Below are positions 1 through 10,445 of a DNA stretch of 64,000 nt, piece by piece. The DNA lies in the NCBI GenBank assembly GCA_030848705.1, contig CM061240.1:127894998-127958997 (forward strand). The letters are read 5' to 3'. Each line of letters opens with the position of its first letter. The first letter of the stretch is position 1. The notes beneath the pieces are model-generated. The model searched no databases, was not told the origin of the DNA, and saw only the letters and a list, made by a program, of their open reading frames with translations. A program made the position numbers and the translations under genes. The DNA is from Heracleum sosnowskyi. Its lineage: Eukaryota; Streptophyta; Magnoliopsida; Apiales; Apiaceae.

Positions 1-1
1 A

Positions 2-47
2 AGAGTGACACCGAAAATAGAAGACAACCACCACCGTAGGAGGAGAC

Positions 48-136
<89 letters not shown>

Positions 137-740
137 GCAAATAACATAAATAAATTAACCCCCAAAAAAGCATAAACTCGACATTATTGATAAAGAACAA
201 TTTGTCACTGTCAGCTCAAACAACAATCCATGACAAATATTTTACTTCAATGAGCAGACCAACCCCAAGTGCATTTACATGCACAAAACCTACAAATTTG
301 GTTCAAGCATTCCATCAAACACATAATACACACTCTAAATAAACACAAACTAAACAGTCAAAGAATGCATTTGAGTAAACAATTATGACGCACCCTAAAT
401 AAACAAAGCATAACATGCATTTCAGTAAATTTGTTGTAATATATTACGTCTTCCCGAGGATCATCACATAAGAGAGGGGTCTTTAGAGAGTGACACCGAA
501 AATAGAAAGTAGCCCATTGGAGGGGGGCATTAAAGGGGGGAGAGAGAACAATCAAAATACAGATCCTAAACAAAAGTTGAGAAGAAAAAGTGGAGGAGAC
601 GGAGAGAAAGGAAATAAAAGCCAAAGAGACAATAAAAAAGGGATAAAAAGGATAAGTGAGGGCTCTTCAAAGAGTGACGTCGAAAATAGAAGGCAACCAC
701 CACTGTAGGAGAGGGCATGGGAGAGATTTAGGGGGGGGGG
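2..740. repeat. Imperfect repeats of a ~55-bp GA-rich motif
   Basis: A motif starting AGAGTGACRYCGAAAATAGA appears three times, at about 2-60, 485-549 and 670-740. Each copy runs into a purine-rich GA or poly-G tract. Short reading frames here are low-complexity and I do not believe they are genes. The rest of 140-940 is AT-rich with no supported gene. Confidence 0.6.
50..137. repeat. (GA)n microsatellite with poly-G tail
   Basis: About 76 bases of uninterrupted GA dinucleotides followed by a run of 12 G. Length in the assembly may be unreliable because of slippage. Confidence 0.95.
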
Positions 741-946
741 GGGGAGATTTCAGGATGGGGTGAAGAATGCAATAATTTTTGAATGAACTAAGAATTTCAA
801 TGAGTCAATTTATTCAATGTGAAATGATAATTATACTCTCAAATTTCAAAATGACATTTTAATTTATATTATAATTATCTCATATCAATATATTTGTAAC
901 TCATAAAATACGTTGAAATTAAAGAAATTTACGCAATATTCTAAAA

Positions 947-979
947 CATGTCCGTGCCTCGCACATGCTATAAAGCTAG
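947..979 (+). mobile_element. Helitron-like 3' terminus
   Basis: An imperfect hairpin (CCGTGC-CTC-GCAC core) is followed a few bases later by CTAG and then T, the usual 3' signature of plant Helitrons. The matching 5' TC end was not identified and may lie outside the window. It resembles the ends at 32133, 52395 and 55126. Confidence 0.55.
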
Positions 980-1005
980 TTAATTTGAATTAACCAACAT
1001 GCATC

Positions 1006-1228
1006 CCAATACCAATGTGACTCTCGATTTTTTTATTGTTTCTGTTATTTGATTTTTAAGTCCTGTAATGTTATGTTTTGTTTTTTTTGAATTTATGTCT
1101 GCAATGAAACCGATGATTCCATGTTATCTTATATTAAGCCATTCTGCTTTTTGGTAAATACTTACGTAAATTCAATGTATTTAAACTCCTGCACTTTTTG
1201 AACCATGATATATAATTATTTATTTATA
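1006..1228 (+). pseudogene. Remnant of an MGFWSGIK-family locus, coding part missing
   Basis: The start (CCAATGTGACTCTCG) matches the distal promoter of the small genes at 32321 and 50718. The rest matches their 3' region: TGTAATGTTATGTTTTG, then GATGATTCCATGTTATCT and ATTAAGCCATTCTGCTT, as at 52165-52310. TATA box and reading frame are absent, as if removed by an internal deletion. This makes a third member of the family in the window, already dead. Confidence 0.6.
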
Positions 1229-1232
1229 TATA

Positions 1233-1581
1233 GAGGACGTTTGGGTAACTTTAAATTATTGCTTATGACTTAAAGTTGCTTAAAGTGATAAGTGAAAAGT
1301 GAAAATTATCTATTTGGGTAATTTTGTATTATGACGAACTTATGAGTTATTAAAATAGTTAAAATTAAAATAAATTAAATAAATAGTTCATTTGATGATA
1401 ATATTAATTTTTATTAAATAAAATAAGTTATTCAAAAAGTACTTCCTATCAATTTTTGATTTTAATTTGTTTTTTTAATTTTGAGTCATTTTTTAACTTA
1501 TTACACAAACAAACATATTTTCAAATTAAAAGTCAAAAATTACTTTAAGCAGTTGATTTAAAGCGTTTGCCAAACATGCTC
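1233..1581. mobile_element. Non-autonomous TIR transposon (MITE)
   Basis: It starts GAGGACGTTTGGGTAAC and ends with the near-inverse GTTTGCCAAACATGCTC. It is flanked by ATATA on both sides (1228-1232, 1582-1586), a probable 5-bp target duplication. The inside is AT-rich with repeated 'taagtgaaaagtg' words and no ORF. It resembles the better-defined element at 9305. Confidence 0.6.
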
Positions 1582-1586
1582 ATATA

Positions 1587-2247
1587 CGAGTCATACAGTG
1601 CATTTAAACTCCTTCAAATTCTAAATTATCCTTAAGTATTTCTCATTGACTTATTCCCATCAGGATCAGTAATTCGACTGGGCGAGTTGTACGTAGAAAC
1701 TCAAAATTTAGACTTGTGGACTTGTAGTTCATCAGTAGATCAATCCCACTCTGGGGTTAGAGCAAATAATCGAATTAAAAATCAAAATTCATAAAAATTC
1801 ATAAAAATTGAGCTGCATAAAACGTAGTCGAAACCAAAAAATAAAAAACCGAACCATGTAGAAGGGTTCGATTGCAGTTATAGGTTCCAACTGAATCGAT
1901 AAAAATCGAACCGAGCCAATAATAATACAAATAAATAAATAATTAATGTATATATATGAAATTTTAAAATGAATTATAATATTAAAAATAAGTCACTGTA
2001 AAACTAATTTAGGCCTATGTCTGGTACATTGTCTAATATGTACACAATTGGGCCTCAGTCCAAGGACCATATTCATGTTAATTAGATTAGGTCATGTAGT
2101 ATTAGACTATTAATTGGTCACACTCACAGAAGCAAGTATTACAAATCACAGAAGCCGAATATCTAATTTTAGTGTTTGACAATCTGGAGCCCTGTAGTCA
2201 GTTTGTTACAGTAATAACAAATTTTGCAAGTCAAATAATTGAAACCT
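1587..2247. other. Non-coding AT-rich stretch
   Basis: No gene is supported. 1810-1920 contains repeated 'accgaa' words of the type seen in degraded plant transposons; a similar stretch lies at 3290-3430. Confidence 0.5.
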
Positions 2248-2983
2248 AAATTTTCAAGTTGCAAGTTAGATTTGACCAGCTGGTGATTAATAAGTTAGGA
2301 GCATGGTTGTAGATTTCGGAAATCGGTATAAATCGGTTGATGTACCGTATAGCGATTTATCGGAAATCGGGGATTTATCGGAATGATAAATCGGGTATAA
2401 ATCGGATATATTTTAATATTATTTTATAATATATATAATATTAGATCATTATAAATATAATATATTAATTTCACATATACATTTTAAACATATATTCAAA
2501 CAAATTAAAATATATTTATGCAAATAAAAATTTTGAAATGTACAATTGTAATATTATAATTATCATAAATTGGCATTCAGACATTCACACGAGTCAAAGT
2601 TAAAAAATGTATGAGTATCTAGGCCTCATCGTCTTCTTTCTTTATGCGCCTAGTTGTCTTCTTCGTTCCTGAGTTCTTTCCTTCAGTACTTGTATTTTCT
2701 TTTATGTTCTGCTCTTCTAAATCACTTGTCAATCAATTTTTTTTGCACATAATCTATAAACTTCTCCGATTTTCACCGGCGTTGACCCGATTTTCAACGA
2801 TTTTGACCTAATTGATCGGAAAACGTTTTTCCCGGCGATTTCATGAAATCAGATCGGTTGGTCTCCGACTAACGATTTCTCGGCCGATTTATCGGCGATT
2901 TGTCCCATTTTTAGAGTTAACGGTTAACAAATTTTTCAAGTTGCAAGTTAGATTTGACCGGCTGGTGACTAATAAGTTAGGAG
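2248..2983. repeat. Insertion bracketed by a ~50-bp direct repeat
   Basis: 2251-2301 and 2934-2983 are near-identical (TTTTCAAGTTGCAAGTTAGA ... AAGTTAGGAG). Between them lies about 630 bp rich in CGATTTATCGG-like words on both strands. The repeat is much longer than a target duplication, so a duplication-based origin or an element carrying its own direct ends is possible. The short ORF inside is not convincing. Confidence 0.55.
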
Positions 2984-3462
2984 TTATAATAACAATATGA
3001 GCACAATACGCTTATTCCGAGTAGTTTGATTATCAATTGTCATTTTGGCTTTTTTATATCCATATTTTAGAACTGGAATGTTGTTCCTGTTTTCAGCATA
3101 TGACAATTAGTTCAGGAATGGAAGCAATTTTCCGTTGATTATATATATGAAAATTGGACACAATATATATCGAAACTAGAAAACTACTATATGTTGACCC
3201 CCTTCCTGATTCTCAATTAAATACGTTTTGCTTATTTAAATTATATTTTTTTTTTTTCATTTTTATTACATTCATTTTTTTAACCGAAATTAAACCGATA
3301 AAAACCAAATCGAGGTTTTTGAAACTGAAACCAACCCGATGGTTGTAGTTATGATTACCGTTTTCGATTTTTAAAACCAAACATTTATGATTATGATTTC
3401 GATTTCAGCCAAAAACCGAATCGAACCGGGTCACGCTCTCCCCAACCACTCCCACCTAATGT

Positions 3463-3615
3463 GTTGTAGAGAAAACACATTAATACAAAATAAAGAGACA
3501 ATTTTGAAACAAAATTTCTTGCATTCCACAAGCATGATATATAAGTCCCAACACTAATTTAAACATGAATCATTCGGATTCCACGAGCATGATCATCATT
3601 TCCTACATTTGCAAT
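3463..3615. repeat. Segmental-duplication arm, left of LINE
   Basis: Matches 10844-10984 almost base for base apart from small indels (for example AATCATTCGGATTCCACGAG in both). The match stops exactly where the LINE begins and resumes after it at 9010, so the other arm shows the unoccupied site. Confidence 0.85.
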
Positions 3616-3683
3616 ACTGTACAACTAATATGTTATAAGTCTTTTCGTCCAAATAGTCTTTTCTTTCGCCTATCATTACTGCT

Positions 3684-4895
3684 ATGGAGGATACGTTAAT
3701 TCAAAACATGAATTCTATCTCTTTGAATGATGAAGAGGAGGGAGGTTTTGTCATAGAGGAAGAAACAGGAGTCGATACAGGAATACAGGGGCAATGCATA
3801 GACCCAAAATTGTGCGTGGTGGGTAGATTCATTTCTGAGGGAATAGTTGATTTCATGGCAATGCAGCATACCTTGGCCTCACTCTGGAAACCTAGAAGAG
3901 GTGTATTCATGAAGGAGTTAGAATCCAACCTTTATCTGTTCCAATTTTATCATGAAGTGGATGTTAAGCGGGTAATGGAAGGATGCCCTTGGTCCTTTAA
4001 TAGAAGAGCCCTGGTTATGGCGCGTTTGAAAGAAGGGGAGAACCCACGATGTGTTGATTTAAATTACATGGAATTATGGGTGCAAGTATATGATCTGAAA
4101 ATTGGTTTCATGTCTGATAAAATCCTTAAAGGTATTGGTAATTATATTGGTAACTTTATCAATAACTGTCCAAGTAATTTTGCAGGAGTGTGGAGGGATT
4201 ACATGAGAATACGAGTCTCTATTGATCTACGCTTACCATTAAAACGACGGATGAAAATTAAGATGTCAGGTGATGATTGGTACTGGGTGAATCTTAAGTA
4301 TGAAAATGTGCCAACGTTTTGTTTTATTTGTGGTATAGTTGGACATTCAGATAGATTATGTAGTAAGCTTTTTGAAGTATCAAGCGAGGATATCGTGAAG
4401 CCGTATGGTTCATGGATGCGAGCTCCTTTCAGGAACCAGGTCAAACCCATAGGTGCAAAGTGGCTTCGAACCGGAATTGATACCGACGGTGCTAGTAATG
4501 TAACGGACAAGAAGGAGAAAGATGATGCTAATCAGCATCTGAAATCACCTCCTGAAAATATGGATATAGTTGGGCATGGCAGAAAGGAAGGGATAATTAA
4601 TAATCAAAATTTGATTGTAGAAGCGGGAAATGCTCTTGCCAGAAATACTACAACAAATTCTCAGAAAATTACGGAGCAATTAAATAGGAGGAGTGCAACG
4701 CCTATTGAAACTAAAAAAAGGAGGACAGATGATGGACTGGATCCTGATGAAATTTTGGCCCTAAATAAAAATGTCTTTATGGACTCTGAGAATGGAATTC
4801 TGGAAGAACTTCACACTGGAGAATTGGACAATATTAGCGGGCCAAAAAACGTATTTGCGACGAGTATCCAGGGGGGTGCTCGCCTTTCATCATGA
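3684..4895 (+). CDS. LINE ORF1: DUF4283 / CCHC zinc-knuckle protein
   Basis: 403 residues. Residues about 38-150 look like the DUF4283 domain of plant L1-type ORF1 proteins (hydrophobic pattern around WKPRRGVF and the CPWSFNRRALV block). A CCHC zinc knuckle, C-x2-C-x4-H-x4-C, covers residues 213-226. The remainder is polar and probably disordered. In this family ORF1 binds element RNA to form the ribonucleoprotein used for target-primed reverse transcription. The stop codon overlaps the ORF2 start (ATGA, 4892-4895), which suggests termination-reinitiation for ORF2. The first ATG of the element is taken as the start. Confidence 0.9.
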   Translation: MEDTLIQNMNSISLNDEEEGGFVIEEETGVDTGIQGQCIDPKLCVVGRFISEGIVDFMAMQHTLASLWKPRRGVFMKELESNLYLFQFYHEVDVKRVMEGCPWSFNRRALVMARLKEGENPRCVDLNYMELWVQVYDLKIGFMSDKILKGIGNYIGNFINNCPSNFAGVWRDYMRIRVSIDLRLPLKRRMKIKMSGDDWYWVNLKYENVPTFCFICGIVGHSDRLCSKLFEVSSEDIVKPYGSWMRAPFRNQVKPIGAKWLRTGIDTDGASNVTDKKEKDDANQHLKSPPENMDIVGHGRKEGIINNQNLIVEAGNALARNTTTNSQKITEQLNRRSATPIETKKRRTDDGLDPDEILALNKNVFMDSENGILEELHTGELDNISGPKNVFATSIQGGARLSS

Positions 4896-7800
4896 GTATT
4901 TTGAGCTGGAATTGCCATGGGCTTGGGACCCCGTGGGCTTTTCAATTCCTTAAGGAGATTGTTCTCCAAAAGAGACCCGATTTTATTTTTCTAAATAAAA
5001 TCTTGTGTAAGCAAAAAACAGTAGAGAATTTTCAGCAGGCTGTTCGTTTTCAAGGAAATATAGTGGTGGAAACTCAAGGGCATAGTGGTGGAATTGCATT
5101 ACTATGGAGATATCAAAATGAAGTAACTTTGAGGTCTTTCAATAAGAATCACATAGACGTCAATGTTAAGAATATTTCTGGCGAAGAATTTCGGTTAACT
5201 GGTTTGTATGGAGAACCTGACAGGCAAAAGAGAAAAGAAACTTGGGATATGATTCGTATGTTATCTAGTGTAAACACCATCCCTTGGTGCTTAATAGGTG
5301 ATATGAACAACGTTCTTTCTCAGGCGGATAAAAAAGGAGGAAGAACGTATCCTCAATGGTTAATTCAGGGGTTTCGGGATGTAGTTGAAGATTGTAGCTT
5401 GACAGATTTAGACCTGATAGGTTATCCATTCACTTGGGATAGAGGTGCTGGTACAGCAGACTGGATAGAAGTGAGACTAGATCGAGCTTTAGTCTCAATT
5501 GGTTTCTTAAACATTTTTCCAAATGCCAGGTTGATAAATCTTGAGGTGTCTACCTCAGACCACTGCCCTATTTTATTGGAAATCCAGAAGGCCAATACTG
5601 TATCTCATCAGCGTTCCTTTAGATTTGAGAACGCTTGGTTGAGAGAGCCTATGTGTCAAAAAATTGTGGAGGAAATTTGGAGCAGTGGTATTAACCGGTC
5701 CTTTTACGCAAAAATTGAAGAATGTTCAGAAATCCTTTCAAGTTGGGGTCGTGAAATAACGGGAAGTTTTAAGAATAGAATACATCATTGCAAGAAGAAT
5801 ATAAAGCTGCTAAAGGGTAGACGGGATAGTAATTCGATAAATCTGTTAAAGGAGGAGCAGAAAAAATTGTCGGAAGTCTATACTCAGCAAGAGATCTTTT
5901 GGCGTCAAAGATCTAAGCAACTTTGGCTTAAGGAAGGAGACCAAAACAGTAAGTACTTTCATGCCTCAGTCAAGAACAGACGATCTACTAATCAAATCAG
6001 AAATCTCAAAAATAGCGGAGGTCAGGAGGTGGATTGGAATTCTGGAATGGAGAGTGTTATAACTGAGTACTTTTCAACTCTCTTTAAAGCTTCGGTCACA
6101 GAATGGAGGGATGTAGTTCAAGGCATTGATAGTAAGGTTACTGCTGCACATAATGAATTTTTATTAAGTCCTGTGACAGAGATTGAAGTCAAGAAAGCTT
6201 TATTTCACATGCACCCGGACAAAAGCCCAGGCCCAGATGGTATGACCCCCGGGTTTTACCAGAAATTTTGGAACGTGGTTAGTAAGGATATGGTGAACGA
6301 GGTTAGAAATTTCTTTGACACTGAAACAGTGAACGAAAACCTGGTGCGTACTAACATAGCTCTAATTCCCAAGAAAAAGAATCCTCAAGTTATGACAGAC
6401 ATTCGCCCAATTTCTCTTTGTAACGTGATCTACAAAGTCATATCTAAAGTGCTGGCTAATCGTTTAAAGAGCATCATTGATTCAGTCATTTCTAATAATC
6501 AGAGTGCTTTTATATCGGGAAGGCTGATTACGGATAATGTGATGATAGCTCATGAATTAATGCATTTTATGAAGAGAAAGACCACAGGTAAAATTGGTTG
6601 GATGGCTCTCAAAGTTGATATGAGCAAAGCTTACGATCGTGTTGAATGGGGATTTTTAGCAGCCGTGTTATCAAAAATGGGTTTTGATTCGAAAGTAATC
6701 AGACTTTATATGGCCTGCATTTCTTCGGTTACTTATCAGATTGCTCATGCTGGTCGAATTTTTGGTTCTATTACTCCTTCAAGAGGTATAAGACAGGGTG
6801 ATCCCTTGTCTTCGTATCTTTTTCTGATATGCATTGAAGGACTCACTTCCCTAATTCAACAGTATGAAGCTAGAGGTTTGACGATTCAAGGTATCAAGGT
6901 AGCTCGTACTGCCCCTTCTATTACTCATATGTTATTTGCAGATGACTGCTACATCTTTAGCAAAGCGAATGTTGATTGTGCCCGTCAGATTCAGGCAATT
7001 CTCAGTAGTTTTGAAAAAGCCTCGGGACAGCAAGTAAACATTGATAAGTCTTCTGTTATCTTTAGCAGAAATGTTTGTGCTCCCCTGAAAGAGGATTTAT
7101 GTCATCAGCTGGGTTTTAGAGAAGCAAGCGAAAGCAGCATGTATCTGGGCTTGCCTAGTTTTATGCACAGAAAAAAAACTGCAGTGTTTGGTTACATCAA
7201 GGAGAAGCTGCAAGAGAGACTCCAAGGTTGGGATAAAAAGAAGTTATCAAAGGGAGGAAAGGAAATTTTGATCAAAACAGTTGCGCAATCTTTGCCTAAT
7301 TACACAATGAGTGTCTTCCTTCTTCCCGTGGAGACGTGCAGAGATTTAGAAAGCTCTATGTGTAAATTCTGGTGGAGAACGAACCCTTCAAAAGATAAAT
7401 CAATTCATTGGATGTCGTGGGAAAGAATGGGATCAAGAAAAAGTGAAGGAGGAATGGGCTTTCGAAACATTAGAGACTTTAATGTTGCCTTACTCGGAAA
7501 GCAGGCTTGGAGATTATTAGTTCATCCAAATTCTTTAGTGTCTCGTATTTTTAAAGCCAGATATTATCCTACCAGTTCTTTTCTCACAACTTGGATTGGT
7601 AGCAACCCGAGTTATGTTTGGAGGAGTGTTTTTGAAGCTCGGAATTTAATTAAACATGGGAGTTCTTGTAGAATAGGAGATGGTCAATCTATTTTCATCA
7701 AGGACACGCCATGGCTCCCAGATGCTTCTAATCCGTATGTTCAGACAAACAACGAGGCTCTCATAAATCAAAAAGTTTTTTCTCTCATGATAACAGGTGA

Positions 7801-8971
7801 CAGACAATGGGATACTGATTTAATCTTTGACATGTTCAACGTCAGAGATGCAAGTCTTATTTTTTCCATTCCCTTAGGTGATGAAACTGATGATAATTGG
7901 TATTGGAGACATGAGAAAATGGGAGTTTATTCAGTTAAAAGCGCTTACCTTGTTCTTCAAAATGAAAAGAGGGGTTACCAGGATAGCAACTCAGGTTTCT
8001 GGAGGAAACTTTGGAACCTAAAAATTCCTCCAAAGGTTAAAAATTTCCTCTGGCGAGCTGTGAATAACTGCTTGCCTTCTAAAGATATGCTGCGGGCTAA
8101 GCAGGTGCGTATTAATGCTAGGTGTCCAGTTTGTAACAATGCAGTAGAGTCAATTCTGCACATCTTAGTTACGTGCCCGTTTGCAGAGAGTTGTTGGCAT
8201 TCAGCAGCTCTCCTAGTTATTCAGGGTGATTTTCAATCTTTCGGTGAATGGTTGCACGCAGTTTTTGCTCAAGAGACCAAAGCAACAATCTTATCTCTAG
8301 TAATGGTATGCTGGATGCTGTGGAAAAATCGGAATGATTTGGTTTGGAACCAAAAATGTTTAGAAGTTTCAGAAGTGGTTGTTTCGGCATCTTCTGTCCT
8401 TAACCAGTGGCAATTTGTCCAAGATAAAACCTTAGATACCTGCTTGGGATTTTTAAATCCTGAAGATGGGCGAGTTACTTGGCAAGCTCCAACGCAAGAT
8501 AGAGTTAAGGTTAATACCGATGCAGCAATTTTTGCTAATCTAAACAGATTTAGCCATGCCCAGGTTGTTCGTGATCATAATGGAGAACTCGTTGAGGCTA
8601 TGTCCAGATGCTATTCAGGTGTTGTGTCTCCGGAGTTGGCTGAGGCAATGGGGATTCGTGAAGCCCTCAGTTGGGTTAAGAAGGAGAAGAAGCAAAATGT
8701 GATTATCGAAACGGATTGCCTAGCAGTAGTCCAGTGGATTCGCAGCTCCTTTGCTACTCTATCTTATTTAGGGAGGTTGGTACATCAGTGTAGACAACTT
8801 CTGCTGAGTTTACAAGATCAAAACGTAATGTTAAGGTTTGTGAAACGATCTGCGAATAACGTAGCTCACTATTTAGCGAGTTATAGTTCTTCTTTAGCTG
8901 ATCGTAGATGGAAAAAGGAAGATATCCATTCGGATTTTCTTTCTATTCTCTGTAATGATTTGATTCAATAA
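4892..8971 (+). CDS. LINE ORF2: endonuclease - reverse transcriptase - zinc finger - RNase H
   Basis: 1,359 residues without a stop. An APE-type endonuclease is N-terminal (SWNCHG, GDMNNVL, TSDHCPI). The reverse transcriptase core follows, with VDMSKAYDRVEW and FADD at residues 682-685. Next is a zf-RVT segment (FWRKLWNLKIPPKVKNFLWR, then CPVC...H...CPF) and a C-terminal RNase H of the RVT_3 type (NTDAA with Asp 1210, then ETDC). Residue 36 is Lys in FLNKIL where relatives usually have the catalytic Glu of an ETK-like motif, so nicking may be impaired. In the family this protein nicks DNA and copies the element RNA at the nick. Confidence 0.92.
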   Translation: MSILSWNCHGLGTPWAFQFLKEIVLQKRPDFIFLNKILCKQKTVENFQQAVRFQGNIVVETQGHSGGIALLWRYQNEVTLRSFNKNHIDVNVKNISGEEFRLTGLYGEPDRQKRKETWDMIRMLSSVNTIPWCLIGDMNNVLSQADKKGGRTYPQWLIQGFRDVVEDCSLTDLDLIGYPFTWDRGAGTADWIEVRLDRALVSIGFLNIFPNARLINLEVSTSDHCPILLEIQKANTVSHQRSFRFENAWLREPMCQKIVEEIWSSGINRSFYAKIEECSEILSSWGREITGSFKNRIHHCKKNIKLLKGRRDSNSINLLKEEQKKLSEVYTQQEIFWRQRSKQLWLKEGDQNSKYFHASVKNRRSTNQIRNLKNSGGQEVDWNSGMESVITEYFSTLFKASVTEWRDVVQGIDSKVTAAHNEFLLSPVTEIEVKKALFHMHPDKSPGPDGMTPGFYQKFWNVVSKDMVNEVRNFFDTETVNENLVRTNIALIPKKKNPQVMTDIRPISLCNVIYKVISKVLANRLKSIIDSVISNNQSAFISGRLITDNVMIAHELMHFMKRKTTGKIGWMALKVDMSKAYDRVEWGFLAAVLSKMGFDSKVIRLYMACISSVTYQIAHAGRIFGSITPSRGIRQGDPLSSYLFLICIEGLTSLIQQYEARGLTIQGIKVARTAPSITHMLFADDCYIFSKANVDCARQIQAILSSFEKASGQQVNIDKSSVIFSRNVCAPLKEDLCHQLGFREASESSMYLGLPSFMHRKKTAVFGYIKEKLQERLQGWDKKKLSKGGKEILIKTVAQSLPNYTMSVFLLPVETCRDLESSMCKFWWRTNPSKDKSIHWMSWERMGSRKSEGGMGFRNIRDFNVALLGKQAWRLLVHPNSLVSRIFKARYYPTSSFLTTWIGSNPSYVWRSVFEARNLIKHGSSCRIGDGQSIFIKDTPWLPDASNPYVQTNNEALINQKVFSLMITGDRQWDTDLIFDMFNVRDASLIFSIPLGDETDDNWYWRHEKMGVYSVKSAYLVLQNEKRGYQDSNSGFWRKLWNLKIPPKVKNFLWRAVNNCLPSKDMLRAKQVRINARCPVCNNAVESILHILVTCPFAESCWHSAALLVIQGDFQSFGEWLHAVFAQETKATILSLVMVCWMLWKNRNDLVWNQKCLEVSEVVVSASSVLNQWQFVQDKTLDTCLGFLNPEDGRVTWQAPTQDRVKVNTDAAIFANLNRFSHAQVVRDHNGELVEAMSRCYSGVVSPELAEAMGIREALSWVKKEKKQNVIIETDCLAVVQWIRSSFATLSYLGRLVHQCRQLLLSLQDQNVMLRFVKRSANNVAHYLASYSSSLADRRWKKEDIHSDFLSILCNDLIQ

Positions 8972-9009
8972 AATCATCTTCTTTTGTGGTAAAAAAAAAA
9001 ATTAGCAAT

Positions 9010-9304
9010 GAGTTGCGCAAATTCCTAACATATTATTCAAATTATTCCCAACATATTATTCAAATTAATTTGTTTTAAAACATTACTCAGACGCAAATTT
9101 TAATTAGAAATTTATATACATATTCGAGAGTTTTATCATTTAATTTAAAATTTTATATTGATTAATTAAATCATGCATGTAATTTATTTATTAAAAAAAA
9201 TTAAGACAATTTCCCGGATTTCCTGAATTTTCATTAGTTTAGCCTGAGGCTCCCAAGAAATTTCGAGGAACCTTCATCCGAGGACGATTAAAATTAGTCA
9301 AAGT
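9010..9304. repeat. Segmental-duplication arm, right of LINE
   Basis: Continues the match to 10994-11017 and 11417-11660, including TTTCCCGGATTTCC and the block GGCTCCCAAGAAATTTCGAG. The match is interrupted at 9305 by a MITE and continues at 9800. Confidence 0.85.
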
Positions 9305-9799
9305 GGGCGTTTGGGGTATCAAGCAAAAGTTGACTTATAGCTTAAAATGAGAGTAAGTGTTTTATAAGTGATAAGTGATAAGTAGAGCTGAGCTTATAAG
9401 TCCTAGAGTGTTTGGTAAATCAGAACTTATAAGCAGTAGAGTGTTTGGGTAAATCAGAACTTATAAGTTAACTTTTTATTATTATTTTTAAAATATTTAT
9501 TTTTTAATATATATAAATGGATATCAATGGATAGATCTCGATGAGTAGAGAAATTTGATATATACATATCAATTTTTTAATGAACGGATCATAAGATATA
9601 TGGTTTTGAAGATTTGAAGGATATTATATATTGCGTGTATCGAGAATAAGTTATAAGTTGAATGTTAAGGATTCTTAACATTCAACTTATCCATTTTAAA
9701 TAACCATAAGTTGGTTTCACTTATTTTGACAAACACCCCCAATAAGCATTTTTAGATTTATAAGTCATAAGCAACTTTAAGTTGCAGCCAAACACGCCC
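9305..9799. mobile_element. Non-autonomous TIR transposon (MITE), 495 bp
   Basis: Terminal inverted repeats are GGGCGTTTGG and CCAAACACGCCC. AAAGT lies on both sides (9300-9304, 9800-9804), and the unoccupied paralogous site (TCAAAGTAAGTAAAG near 11660) has it once, so the target duplication is exactly 5 bp. Internal words such as 'cttataagt' are repeated on both strands. There is no ORF. The superfamily is uncertain: the TIRs look hAT-like, but 5 bp is short for hAT (usually 8). Confidence 0.8.
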
Positions 9800-10027
9800 A
9801 AAGTAAGTAAAATAAGTAAGTTTACTTTATTAAAGAAAATGAGTCAGTCGGTCAGTCCAGTAGAGGGGTGAATTATTTTCTTTGAGAGTACAACTTTACT
9901 TTGAAAAAGTTTAGTTTGCTTAGCATTGTGGATTTGTGGAGTCCGAGAATCTTCCTGACGTCATTACAAATACATCATATACAATGTCCGTGAGGTCCGT
10001 GACTTCTTGTGCCGTACACTATCCTCC
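9800..10027 (+). promoter_or_regulatory. Distal promoter region of the 10113 gene
   Basis: Nearly identical to 11657-11847: GTGAATTATTTTCTTTGAGA, then CTTCCTGACGTCATTACAAA. The latter holds a palindromic TGACGTCA, the CRE-like core recognised by plant bZIP/TGA factors. Conservation in both duplicate arms fits a promoter, but function is inferred. Confidence 0.5.
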
Positions 10028-10035
10028 TATATAAA
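10028..10035 (+). promoter_or_regulatory. TATA box of the 10113 gene
   Basis: TATATAAA in the context CTCCTATATAAACCTACC, 78 bp before the ATG. The same context precedes the paralogues at 14801 and 15560. Confidence 0.75.
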
Positions 10036-10112
10036 CCTACCATCCTCTTTGGTGAAGTTCATTCATCTCCGATCTAAAGACAAGTAGTATTACTAAATTG
10101 TAGCATAACAAA

Positions 10113-10445
10113 ATGGTTTATAGGCCAAATGGTGATGGCTCGTTCTCCAAACCTGAGATGGTTAATATTCCAACTGATAATGGCTCGTTGTCCAAACCTG
10201 AAACTGAAACAGAAGAAAAGAGCTCGACCAGAAAGGTGGTAGAGGCAGCAGTCACGGTTGTTGGTACCGTGGTGGCGGTGGCTGGTATGGTTGCATGGGG
10301 TGTTAGTTTATTTTCTTCTGAAGCTGAATCGTCAGACAAAAAGAAACGTATGAAACGTCCTGGTGAGATTGGTTATATTGACAGGGATGTATTTGAGAGT
10401 GACCCCAAAGGTTATTTTAGAAACCATCGCAAGAACAAGCGTTAA
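10113..10445 (+). CDS. Small unknown protein, KxPGxxGxI/FESxPKxYF family, copy 1
   Basis: 110 residues, one exon, first ATG after a good TATA box. Polar N-terminus with an imperfect internal repeat (GDGSFSKPEMVN, DNGSLSKPET). A hydrophobic Ala/Val/Gly-rich segment at about residues 43-70 (VVAVAGMVAWGVSLF) could be a membrane segment or amphipathic helix. The C-terminus has MKRPGEIGYI and FESDPKGYF, then a basic tail. Copies 2 and 3 share the C-terminal motif; copy 3 also shares the AWGVS segment. I do not recognise a named domain and assign no function. The shared promoter and retained frame argue it is a real gene. Confidence 0.75.
   Translation: MVYRPNGDGSFSKPEMVNIPTDNGSLSKPETETEEKSSTRKVVEAAVTVVGTVVAVAGMVAWGVSLFSSEAESSDKKKRMKRPGEIGYIDRDVFESDPKGYFRNHRKNKR

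Larger units (their letters stand above)
3616..9000 (+). mobile_element. L1-type non-LTR retrotransposon (LINE), near full length
   Basis: Layout is a short 5' leader (about 68 bp), ORF1, ORF2, a very short 3' UTR and a poly-A tail (about 8991-9000). Imperfect target duplications flank it: ATTTGCAAT at 3607-3615 and ATTAGCAAT at 9001-9009, 8 of 9 matching. The paralogous site at 10970-11000 lacks the element, which supports the borders independently. Both ORFs are open throughout, so the insertion is fairly young, although the endonuclease appears to have lost one catalytic residue. Confidence 0.9.
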
